From contig JAALGY010000047.1 of the NCBI GenBank assembly GCA_032358165.1, positions 248,001-312,000 of the forward strand: a stretch of 64,000 bases of DNA, read 5' to 3'. The DNA comes from Diplosphaera chodatii (Eukaryota > Chlorophyta > Trebouxiophyceae > Prasiolales > Stichococcaceae). Both the position numbers and the translations under genes were made by a program. The notes under the pieces are model-generated. The model ran no database searches. It was not told where the DNA came from and saw only the letters and a list, made by a program, of their open reading frames with translations. Positions 13,201 through 24,636 of this stretch are shown piece after piece (the first letter of the stretch is position 1; each line of letters starts with the position of its first letter).

Positions 13201-16200
13201 CGCCGCCACGGAGGGGCTGCGCGCTGCACCCGCTCCAGCAGCGTGCGCCTGCCTTGCCGCTGCATCTGCACGGGCAGCCGCAGCGGTGCGAAGGGGTGCC
13301 GGCGGGGGCCTCTCTGCAGACGAGCCTGTTGGCGGCGGCCGAAGCGCGCTGCTGGGCAGCGACCCTGTTGCAAAGCGGTGCACGGGCGGCAGCGGCGGCA
13401 GCGGGCGCCGCACCGCTGCAGGGGGGCTCGCCGGCTCCCTCGACATCGGCATCGATGTTGTGCGCCGCCCGGGCCCTGCTCACGGCAGAACAGCATGCAG
13501 CGTGAGCTGTTGGCAGGCACATGTACGACTGCAGCTCACATGCCGCTATGCAGACCAAGGTTGCTAACTATTTTACCAGCAGTCGCGGGTAGGCAAGGCA
13601 GGCGCCGTCCAAAGTGTGGTGAACACTGCAACCTGCTGCGCTTTGGCAGCCCCCAAGCAGGCGAACCATCAAGTGCATGGATGCATGCCGCAGTGCCACG
13701 CAGACAGCAGGGCCATCCAAGCCGCACCCGCGAGCGAGCTGGAGGTGCTGCTGGTGACGCCGGCGGCGCCCGTGCCCGCGAAGCTGGCGGACCGGAAGCG
13801 GGGATCCGGCGGCGGGGGCTGCGCCGACCAACTGGCGGCGGCCATGCCCCGCGTGTCGCTGTAGCTGGCGGAGCGCAGGAAGTCGGGCGAGCGGCGCCGG
13901 AAGAACGTCGCCTGCACGTGAGTCCAGGTGCCACAGTCGTACACGTTTGCAGGGGGATCCTTGCAAGCGTGGAGCGTGGAGAACACTTGTTGGTGAAGGT
14001 GATCCAAAGCAGCACGGAAAGCCTGCAGCACTGTGGCTGCACAACCTTGCAGGACGACAGACTAGGAGTGTTGTTTGAACGACATCTGCAGCAGCATGTG
14101 CAGGGTGGTGCACAGCAGCAGGGCACCTTGATGCGGTCGAAGCAGTGCTTCATGTTGGGCCGCGTATCCGGCAGGACCTGTTGCATGCACAGCTGCTGAC
14201 ATGTCAGCTCCACATCAAGCCACAGTGCATGGGGATGCTGACCACCCGAGGTCGGGCAATACGACCGGGGACACCCGAGCAGACGTGCACAGCAGCCCAT
14301 GCTAACCTCGACTCGCATGTCAGGCTGGCGGGCTGGTTGCGCCCGGAAGTCGATGGCAGCTTTAACAACCGCAACGCAACAGAGAAAACCAGATGCACTG
14401 CTGGGGGCGATGCACATGGATCAGCCTGACGCGCCGCTCGCCTGCATGCACTCCCGGATGAGCATGAGGATGTCGGCGGGGCAGTCGCCCGGCACCTCTG
14501 GGTCAGCCAGCCGCCCGCGCGTCGGCACCCGCCCCGTGCATATCTCCCACAGCACCACGCCGAACGAGTACACGTCCACCTGCGGGTGAGACAGCAGCGC
14601 GGGCTCGAGCGCCGTGCTGGGGCTGCGCCTGTACAAACCTTCGTAGCAAACAGGGACGGGGTGAAGGCCACAGACTTGTGGCTGGCCGCCCTGCTGAGCA
14701 GTGGGTGAGGTGGAGCAGTAAGGGATGGGGCTGCCCAGGGCGGTGTGAAGAGGGGACGAGGAATAGATGGGTTGCGGTCACCTTGGATGTACAGCTGTGG
14801 CCCAGCAGCAGCTCCGGCGCAGCATACGAGAACCTGCAGCAGGGGCCCATGCATGTCATCAGGCACAGAGTTGGGCTGGCTTTGGCTCATGGCCGAGTTG
14901 GTGCTGAGCTGAATGCCAGGGTGTGCACCAGCTGCACTGCAATACAGATACAGCACGAGATATGCCATGTGTCAGCTTCCATGTCTGAAGATGATTGTCA
15001 GGGGGGAGGAGCGCACGTCCAGCCGACGTTGTCGGGGTTGTAGTTGCCCAGCAGCTGCGCAACGCCCACGTCTGCTACCTTGGCGGTGCCCCAGTCGTCG
15101 GACAGCAGCACGTTGGACGACTTGATGTCGCAGTGGATGACCTGGGCAGGAGCAAGGCGGCAGGCGTGACGTCGCTGCTTCAAGACTGCAGCACAGGCTA
15201 TACATATTGCTGTGAGCACGCGCATCTGAAGCCCAGATGCGCCCCAGTTGGGGATACAGGAACGCCACAGCAGCAACAGCACTCTTGGCTCAGTGACGCA
15301 TGCAACGACGTCCCGAAGGCGGTGGCGGCGGCCACGCATCGTGGGGGTGCAGGAGCCGGGCGCCATGCAGCATGTTGACAGCAGGCCTGGGAACCTAGAA
15401 TCGCACGTCGTGGGGGTGCAGGAGCTGGGCGCCATGCAGCGGCTGACAGCAGGCCTGGGAACCTAGAGTCGCACGTCGTGGGAGTGCAGGAAGTGGATGC
15501 CGCGCGCCACACTCACAGCAAGCCTTAAACCTTAGACATTCCCTAGATACGCACGTCATGGGAGTGCAGGAAGTGGATGCCGCGCGCGATGTCCAGCGCC
15601 ACCTGCTGCCCCTTGCGCTCGCACACCAGCTCCCGCCGGCCGTCGTTGTCCAGCGCGGCCCGCAGGTCGCCCCCCGCCATGTACTGCATCAAGTGAAAAA
15701 ACCAACCTCGTGACTGGTGTTGAGGGGGTGATGCCCTTTCATCAAGCACCCCTGCACATGTGCGGCAGCGACCTGGGCTGCGTCGCAGCAGCCAAGTCGA
15801 TCGGATGGGCACAGCGGGCTGCGTATGATCCCAACTATTGCAGACTTGTTCCACCACATCCTCTGACGTTGCAGTGACGGGGCCAAACGTTCGTGCTATA
15901 AGGCTGTCCATCATGAGAACGCACCTCGGTGACCAGCATTAGGTCCTGCCCCGGCCGCATGCACGCGCCGTAAAACTGCACAATGTTCTTGTCGTAATTC
16001 AGCGACTTCAGGATGCTGACTTCCTGCGCGCAGCCGCACCAGACACGCCTCCTCAGCTTTGGAGCGGCCGAGGCCCCCAGCTATGTAGGCAATCAGCATG
16101 CGATGCGGGAGCAGCAGGGGCTGTGTGCGGAATCTCACTTCTATAAACTTCTGCATGTCTTCGGCATTGGTGCGGTGCAGGAACTTCACGGCGACGTCCT

Positions 16201-19200
16201 GCACGCCGGCCCGCACCGCCTTGTACACCTGCAGCCACGTCACAGCGGCAGGTCAGACCAGCCGCAGCAGGGCGCCACTCACTGACAATGCTGCTGCAAG
16301 CGCTGCTGCGCACTGGCGGGGAGCCCGCAAAGCTGAGGTGCCGCTAAAGACGGCAGTGAAGTGCTCAGCTCTTGCATCGTTCAGCGGGCAGGAGCATCCT
16401 GCAGTGTAGCGGGGCACAAACGTTTCTTCGGACATATTCACGACCGCTTGCCTTGCCGAACTGGCCGGAGCCCAGGCAGATGGAGTTGCCGTCCTCGGAG
16501 TGGCGGCAGATCTGCACATCCTCCGGGCTGATGTCCCAGCCGCTGACGAACAGGTCGGTGCGGCCCATGGTCGCCTGCGCCGCGATGGACTGCGCCGAGT
16601 CCTCGCCTGCATCGAGCACAGCACTCAGTGACCGCTCGTCAGCAGAGCGTCGCCTTTTGCACTGCCAGTCTGGTGAGCAGGTTGCAATGTACACATCATG
16701 GACAGGAGTTGTAGGCTCCGAGCACAACACGCCTTGCGGGCAACACGTCTGCCACACCGAAAAACCATTCTGGCATCACGCTGGCGGGCAGATTCGAACA
16801 CGCACCAGCAGACATGAGGCGGGCGCGGGAGGCTGCGCTGCCGGCGCGCAGCAGCGGGTTGTCCACGGGGGTGTACCCCACCCACGCCTCCGCCAACTGC
16901 AGCACCTGGGGGTCCAGCGACGAGCCGTGGCGGCTGCCCAGCCCGCCCCCGCCGCCGCCGCCGCCGGGGGCGGCCAGGGAGCGGGCGGGAGGTACATGCC
17001 GGCTGCCTCGCCGCCGCCACAGCAGGTAGCCCAGCACTGCGCCGAAGTGGGGAGCGTCGCGAGTCAGTGCCACCACTTGATGCCGGGCAACGATGCGCAT
17101 TAGGTGGGATGGCAGTGCTACACTGTGTCTGATATGACAGGTGGGGTTGGGCATCCGACATGTAGCAGTTGCTGCGTCAGGTGTGCGAATGTGGACCGAC
17201 ACAACCTACCTGCAATGGCTGTGAGCATGAGCAGGAACACCACCCCCGCCACAGCAATTCCAGCGATGGCGCCCGTTGAGATGCTGTCGCCCTCTCCGCT
17301 GCCAGTCCTGCACAGCAAAGTGTTGCTCTCAGGCTGGTCATTTCACACTACGGAAAAGACCATGTGTTGCCTTGGAGCTGTGACCCTTACAATTAGCCGT
17401 GAGTACAAATAGGACGTTCGGCTGCATGCAGCTTGCCGCCTGGGACTACGCAGCGTGACAGCAGACATAAAGACAGCAGTCAGCTTACGCGTCCAGGATG
17501 GCGGTCGAGTTGTCCAGCTGCACGCCGAAAGCAGCGAGCTGCCCAGCCACCGTGAGGCCTGCCGTCTCGACCACCCTGAGTCCCGTGAACTTGAGTCCCA
17601 GGCCCGCCAGGTCCCACAGCTGGGCAATGCGCATCGGCCCCTGCTGAAGCCGCTGCAGGGTGGGTGACAGACACACCGTCACAAGCCCTGCTGCTATGCC
17701 AGAGGATATCACCATGACGCCATGTGCTACTCAAAGTGATTGGGCTGCCGCAGGGTTGTTGGTGGACCAGTGGGCTGCCCCTGCTGTAAATAAATGGGTG
17801 TGGCCACTTAGATCGCACATCAATGTCTGATGGTCACAAAGCAGGGCAGCATACCTGCTGCAGGGCTGCTGTCGGGCCCACAGAAGTGACGCCCACGTTG
17901 AAGGTGTTCTGCCTTGTGACCGGGCAGTAAGTGAGGTTCAGCCACTGCACAGAGGCAAGGCCTGTGGCGGAGGACGTCAGCTGTTCTGTGAGCACGCTCA
18001 GCATCGCTGTCTGCTGCTGCAGCGACGCCGCAATCGCGAGGCCACCTTGCAGCTGCACAACAGGGTTGCACAGACTTAGAATGCACATGGCATGAAGCAA
18101 GGCTTGGACTGTGCCCAGGCATGCAGCTTGGTACAACCTAGTCACTGCAGGCCGTGCAGGGTGTAGATCAAACCCCATTTGGCGAGACATGCGCATCAAT
18201 CAGATCCAGTTGGAAGATGTACCCCAATCGTGGCAGTGTAGCCGCGCGGATGGGTGCGGCCAGGCGCCCCCAAGGGCAGCAGATACCCAGCGGCAGCCGG
18301 CAGCACGATGTACTGGTTGGTTAAGATCCGCAGCTGCAGCATCGCCAGAAGCTTCCCGATCAGCAGGCGGCAGCTGGTGCACACGCATTGAGGCGCTTGA
18401 CGATCAAGGTGAAGCAGAAGTCAGCAGGGCGTCATGGGAAGTGCTACCCACCGTCAGGCTGCGTGCGGACAGACAGTCGTCCAGCAGCGCATGTGCCGAG
18501 TATTCCGGGACCTCCAGATCGATGGTCTGGCTGGCTGCTGACGCACAGTATGTGACGTTGGCGTCCAGCGCAGCATATGCCGAAAAGTCTGTTTCCTGCT
18601 GCACCCCTTGCTGCAATGGCGGCGGCTGTGCTGCTGGTGGCGGAGCCGCTGAGCTGTTGGCCTGGTCGGCCTGGTTCTGAAGCAGGCGCCGTGCTGCAGT
18701 GACACCCCTTTCACGACCTGCAATTTAGACATGGTCAGCAATTGAGCAGCATAGCTCTTGTATGTGTAAGAGCACCGGTGTGCAGCCAGCCTCTGCTCAT
18801 CATGATGGGTGGCAAGCAGGGTCTGACACATGCTGAAGGGTAGCAGCAACGTGCGAGGATGCGGGGGCCACCTGTGCATGCAGGGCCTGTGAGGTTGAAG
18901 GTGTCGGCTGACGCCGCCGGTCCCACCGTCACAGCGGTCTGCAGCTGGTTCAGGGACAGCAGACCCGCGGCGCAGGCCTTGATGCCCGCGCTGATGTCTG
19001 CCAGGCGGTCCGCCTCCCCAGCTGCCGTGCCCACAAAGCGCAGCTTTGCAACCGCGATCGCCTGCGTGCCCGACGGGCAATCAGTCGCGCCAGCGGCCGC
19101 CGCCAAGCGGGAAACCTCCGCTGTGGTGGGCGACTGCCCGGCGGCTGGGACGCTGGTTGCTGCAAGCCTGGCCGCCGCGTGCTGTGCGCTGCTGTCGTGC

Positions 19201-19661
19201 CTGCTGTGGAGATGCTGTTCATTGCCGCCGCCCTGCAGCAGGTCTGCAGCCGCCCGGCGCTGCGCAAGCGCCCGCAGCGCGGCCTGCCAGCTCCGCCGGC
19301 GGCGGCGCAGCACACCACGCCACTGCTGGTGCGCGTGCGCCACTGCGGGGGCTGCCGGCGGCTGTTTCGCCAGCAGGGCACCCCTCCATGCATGCCGCCT
19401 CGCCGACAGAGCGGTCTGCCAGGACCGCAGCGCCCTGCGGGGGCTTGCGCCTGCTCCAGGCGGCGGATCCGCCGGGGGAAAGGCTGCGACATGCACAGGC
19501 TGTGGCAGGTGCGCCCCCAGGGCGAGGGACTGCTGCCGATGGCCTGCCGCCTCGGCATCCGCTGCTGCGCTGACCTGCAGCGCACAGCGCGCCAGCAGCG
19601 CCAGCACCGCCGCCCAGCGCAGCACCGAAGCCACTGCTGCGCGGCTGCGGCTGCTGCGCAT
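10241..19661 (-). CDS. Receptor-like TKL protein kinase with ectodomain and long Ala/Pro-rich tail
   Basis: The proposed start at 19661 gives a basic n-region and hydrophobic core (RWAAVLALLARCALQVSAAA), a classic signal peptide; an in-frame ATG at 19718 is the alternative. Ectodomain exons at about 18850-19600, 18400-18600, 17830-18050 and 17480-17660 contain loosely repeated units with LNLTYCPV- and VTYCAS-like motifs. The membrane segment is STGAIAGIAVAGVVFLLML (about 17220-17280). The kinase starts with ICRHSEDGNSICLGSGQFGK (about 16452-16520), then VYKAVRAGVQDVAVKFLH (16137-16228), SILKSLNYDKNIVQFYGAC, YMAGGDL...FLHSHD (15557-15685), catalytic loop VIHCDIKSSN with VADVGVA (15019-15143), AAPELLLG (about 14784-14838) and QVDVYSFGVVLWEI (14421-14590). 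The C-lobe ends RPNMKHCFDRIK near 14120. Tail exons continue to 10241. The kinase is non-RD but its catalytic residues are present. The tail changes reading frame near 10860, so its exact structure is unsure. Confidence 0.82.
15333..15591 (-). repeat. Tandem copies of an exon end plus splice donor inside a kinase intron
   Basis: About 3.5 head-to-tail units of 68-80 bases lie at 15333-15401, 15402-15469, 15470-15549 and 15550-15591 (partial). On the minus strand the last unit is the true end of the exon encoding ARGIHFLHSHD with its GTGCGT donor. The 15470-15549 unit still reads RGIHFLHSH. The two further ones are more diverged from it but nearly identical to each other, sharing GACAGCAGGCCTGGGAACCT. 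Confidence 0.8.
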
Positions 19662-21316
19662 CAGGCGGGCGTCAGCAGCCGCAGGGCTGCCGCAGCCCCC
19701 GCCCCGCGCTGCATGCATGCCGCGCGCCGCCAGCGCGCCGCTGCTGGCAGCCGTCGGGGGTCATGCCCGGCTGTTCTGCGGGCCCCCGGTCTTGCCGGCC
19801 TGCGCTGCAACGGCAAAGGGGACTTCAGGCTGCGCTCAGCCTCGCTTGCACTACTCCGCCTTCTGGCATCGCTGGCGTTCGCAGCGTCCACGTGCCACGG
19901 GGCTGCCTAACGATGCAGCGTACATCGCGTGCCGCAGCGCAGCATGACACAGTGACACATGCTGTCAGCAGGGCGACGTCAGCACCGTGGGCGCTGCTGT
20001 CCGGTAGCAGGGGCGTGCGCTTTATGGGTGAACATGCGGTGGTTGGCGGCGAGCGGCGCCAGCGCTCAGCCGCTGACTGGTACTATGTAACATGTTCCTG
20101 ATTGTCGCAGCTACTAGACGGGTGCTGCGAGCAGAGGCGAAAATTGCGCGGGAAGTCGCCAAGTTGAAAGTGAGGCTCAAGTAGAAGGCAGACGCCGACC
20201 CGAGAGACGGACGGGCGGGCAAACCGCGGCTGAATGTTGCGCATGCAGCCCAACGGGCCGCTGGTAACGCTCTTTGTGCTGTTATGGGCGGGGGGCGGAA
20301 GGCCCTGTCAGCCGTGCCGGTGCGTCTTGGGTGTTATTGCGCAGGTCAAGCCACCCACAGTGCTGCGACGCGCCGTGTCTTGCACCGGCACGCGCGAAGC
20401 CCGAGCCACGCGATCGTGCCGATGAGCGTGATCCCCTCATACTGTCCGTTACTTATTCTGCCCGTGCGCCAGAGTCGGTAATCTCATGCCGCCGTAGTAA
20501 ACATGCGACTTCACAGGTGGCTGCGACCACTGGGTGATAAAGCTGCCATATGGCAACAGAGAGCCCATTGCATGATGAAGGGCTGATCGAAGAGGTTTGC
20601 AGAGCGGTCTCACCTGCTGAGCTTGCACGGTGTGTATTTGGCTTCCCTCTGCAGCCCTGCCACGCCCTGCACTGGCACGGAACTCGGGCAGGCCTGTGGC
20701 TGCCGCCTGCCCCGATGAGTTGGGCTGATGTGTTCCAACAGGTAGACCGCGAGACCTCAGGCTTTCGCTGTGCGCCCAGGATTGACGCTGGCGAAGCAAT
20801 CTATGTCTAACAAGAGCTGGGACTTGGTGGGTCCCCCGCTTCGGAATTGACCTGGACCCTGTGCGTCACTACATTAGGCGATCGGTGGCTCCGCAGATGC
20901 ACCTGGCAACTGTCGTTGCAGCATACTGATGCGCTGGGCGTTTTGGAAGCATGCATGCGGCCGGCGGGAACCGCAGCTGACTTAAGGAGTACGGGCGCCT
21001 TTCCGCTGGCCCCTTTTGCCCAGATGGAGGCCGCCCGCCGGTGTAACAATTGCCGGTCAGCGTCAGCGTCACCATTCGTAACGCACCTTTCGGCATGCCA
21101 ACTTGTGACCAAATCAATAACGAAACCAAGAGATGACGAGAACGCTCTGAAGTTGTACCACTGTGGGCGTGCCACTGTCAGAAAAGTCTGTCGGCCAACA
21201 TCAGCGGTCAGCAATGGACGACTGCACCCCAGCTTGCCAACTGCACGCGGTGTGTTTCCTAGCGGCATGAGACGGCGGGTCTGGTGTCCTGCTGGAGTTC
21301 CCTTCTGGCAGCTGCC
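19662..21316. other. Intergenic region upstream of the receptor kinase and downstream of the winged-helix gene
   Basis: No gene was recognised. An ATG-started plus-strand frame of 86 codons at 20550-20810 has a balanced composition but no recognisable domain and no spliced partner, so it is not called. The part near 19700-20200 is the expected promoter of the minus-strand receptor kinase. Confidence 0.35.
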
Positions 21317-24300
21317 TCAGCACAGCGGCGCCTGGCTGCGCAGCAGGCGGCGTGGCTCCGGCGGCGCGCTGCCACAGCCCCGCTCACCCAGCTGCCTGTC
21401 GCAGCTGCCCAGGTGCCCGTCGCGCTGCGGCTGCGCCACGCTGGATGCGCCCGCCTGGTGCGTGTGAGGGCAGGACGCCTCAGCAAGAGCAGGACATGCT
21501 GCAGGCCGGATCAGAACGAACAGAGCGCCGGTGCTGCCGCACAGCCAGCATGCAGAACATCTGCAGGTGCATGCGCCTGGCAAGTGCGGACGCTAGTCCC
21601 GTTAAAGACCACCAGCAGGAGCAATCATCTCACTCACCCCCAGAGGCGGGACACGACCCACCTGGGAGGCGTCCAGGGAGAAGGGGGTGGCGGTGGCGCC
21701 GTCGGTGGTGGCGGTGGCGGGCGTGTACGTCGCCGACACCCCCGCAGCGGCCGGGTGCGCCTTGCCCTGCAGCGTGGCCATGGGCGTGACCAGCCCCCCT
21801 GCAGCGGGCGGCACCTGCGGGCGGCGCCCAGGGTCCAGCGGCTTGGGCCGCAGCCCTGCAGCAAAGGGACGGCGGCTGCTCGACGAGGCCAGCTGCCCGC
21901 CATGCAGGCTGGTCGTTGCCATGCGTGACACAGCACTGGGAAATGACACACTCACAACATCCTGCAGCTGGGAGCACATGCCGACTGTTGCAGTTTGCAT
22001 CCCTGCCTATCAAAATGCCGAGCACCAAGACGAGGTCCTGGGACCTGCTGCCCCAATAAATGCCATGTCACCAGACTCGAAGACCGGCAGGTCCCAGGGA
22101 CACAAGGCGGTGGGCGCTGGCACCTTTGCGGCGGGCCATGGCAGCGGCGGCGGGGCCGTCCCCAAAGTGGCGCGACGGCGCCGAGCACGGCGAGTCGCAG
22201 TCCAGCACCGCGGCCCCGGCCTCCAGGCCCCCGCCGGCGTTGAACCCCTCCCGATGTGCGATGGCTCCATCCGCCGGGCCGCCCCCCATGCGCGACGCCG
22301 CCGCCAGCAGCGACCTGGCAGCGGGGGTACAATCATCATTTTGGGGCTCAGGACAGTTGCAGCCTTGCCCGTGTGGATCACAGTGCGCACGGTGCACGAA
22401 AGGGCGGTCCCACGGCTTGAGCAGGGCGCTGCATGCTGCAGGGGTTTGGCCAGGTATCCGCAGGGTGACCAACAAAAGCACACCCGCAGGCCGTGTAGGT
22501 GCCGGTGGCGGTGGTGGAGTCTGCGCGCTGCACGGAGTCCACCTCCTGGGCTGCAGCATCCGCCGCCGCCGCAGCCTTGGCAGCAGCCTGCAGGGCACCG
22601 GAAATTCGGTGTCCTGTTCGGCCTCCCCGGAGCACAACCCGCGCATACACAGGCTGCAGGGAAGCCTGACTGCATCCCAAGCCTGCACAGTATTGCACAG
22701 TCGTTCCCCGACCAGCAAGCAATCACACAAACCTTCTCAAATCGATAGCTAGCAGCACCTTGTAGCGCTTCTTGATGGGCCCCTCGGACGCGGCGTCCAC
22801 GCTGGGGCCCGCCAGCGCCGAGGTGGCCTGGCCGCTGGGCGGCGGCGGGTCGGAGGGCTCCCGCTGGAACGCGGGCACCGCCGCGCGCCTGGGGTGGGGG
22901 CCCCTGCCGCCGGGCGCCGGCAGCCTCGGCGCCTGCTCCGCGGGCGACTGCCGCGTCTGCGGCCGCGGCGGCCAGGCCGGCTCGGCGCCCGACGGCTGCG
23001 CCGCCGGGGCCGCGGAGCGCAGGCGCGCGGCGTACAGCCGGGCGTTGGGCGGGGACTCCGCCTCCGCTGAACCCGCTCGTTTCAGGAGCCCCGGCCCTGC
23101 GCCGGCAATGAGCATGTGGTTGCTCAGCACGGCACGAAGCAAGCCCCAAGGTGTGACCTCCCTGCTGCACCTTCAGATACACATGTGCGGGATACGTTTG
23201 TGCATCGCAGGGTATACTGCCTGAGAACCCGAGGTCACTGACAGAACACGTTGCCTCAGCGCTGTGCATCCAGCACTGGATGCACTGCCAGTGCGCAGCC
23301 CGCACCCGCGAGGCGGTCCTTGATGGTGCTGTTGAACGTCAGGTCGTCGGCCCCCTGCCCCAAGGGGGCCGTGCGGCCGCCGCCAGACGCCCCCAGATGG
23401 TCCGGCAGCCGCGGCTGCGGCGGCGCAGACGCAGCGGCGGCTTGGTTGGCATGCCGCACAACAGCCGCGTATGCAGGGGGGTTCGATGGCAGAAAGCTGG
23501 TAAAGCCTGCTGTCGCCTGTGGAGTGTTGCATTTAAACGATGTTCATTGCATCCAACTGACCAGCGTACACTTGCCATCACCTGAGACAAGCTTTGTCGA
23601 TGCTGGCTGCTGATGCTGCCAACAGCAGCAGCAGTGACATGTAATGCAGCCTTTGCCACTGCATCTGGCAGCACTCTCAGCGCTAGCTGTCTTAGAAGTG
23701 TCACCATGCGGCTATGAGTCACACGCACCTGCAAGGGGGTGCCGCTGTTGAGCCGGCAGCCGTTCAGTGCCCCAGTGTGGCTGGTCTCATCCTCGCCCTC
23801 AGATACGTCCACGTACGGCGTGTGCACGTAGATGGAGCTGTGCTGCGCAAAGGCTGACGCCAGCACGCTGCAGTGGGTATGCAGACCGGTCAGTCCACCT
23901 AACTGCCATGCGCCCATTGCTGACCTGCCCTGGCAGCAGCACTGGAGGGACCTCGAAGATACACAAAGCAGCGAGTGTGATGTGCAGCTGCAGCAGCTGC
24001 CATCATGTGGACCACCCTTCTGCACGACTTGGAAGGTCCTTGAACAGAACATCTCAGGGTCATTGCTCACTCGCGGCGGGACAGCACGGGACCACGGCGC
24101 ACGGCTCCAGCGGACGTGGCGGGGCTCTCGCTGGCCGTCGCCTCTGCGATGTCCTCTATCACCCCCGCCAGCGGCGGCGCCGGGCTGGCAAACCGCATCG
24201 CTGGCCTCGCACACCTGTAAAGGATGTAGCACATGGTGTGATGACATGTGCGTTGTGAGGAAGTGCCTATCCCCTGCTCTACCTCTTGTTTACCAGTGCA

Positions 24301-24603
24301 ACTTCGGGCTGCTAACATCCAGCGCTGTTACAGGGGCCAAGTCGAATGAGGAGGCTCATGTCTGCTGGCGGTTGAAGTTGACATTCGACAGGCAGCCCTT
24401 TGAGGCATAGCAGGATCCCATGTGCTGGCAGCACGGGGGGCATGCATGTCTCGGCGCTGGTAGATAGCCACCTGGTGCGGCGGCGCTTGCTGGCGGAGGA
24501 GAAGTCGGGCGAAGCTGAGCGCCGCACGCGCTGCTGCGGCGCCGGCGTGCCAGCCTGGGGGGTGCTGCTGCGTGCAGCCCGGTCCCGCTCCTGCTGCCTC
24601 TGG

Positions 24604-24636
<33 letters not shown>

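Noticed and set aside
13243..14199. 318-codon plus-strand open frame
   Set aside because: It is antisense to kinase C-lobe and tail exons, Arg/Cys-rich, with no recognisable family.
15333..15591. Short regularly spaced repeats that could be mistaken for a CRISPR array
   Set aside because: The units are contiguous tandem duplicates without unique spacers, inside an intron of a eukaryotic kinase gene.
18859..19947. 362-codon plus-strand open frame
   Set aside because: It is antisense to the signal peptide and ectodomain exons of the minus-strand receptor kinase and is Arg/Cys/Ala-rich without domain features.
20550..20810. 86-codon plus-strand frame starting at ATG
   Set aside because: No domain, splice partner or comparable neighbour was found; frames this long occur by chance in GC-rich DNA.
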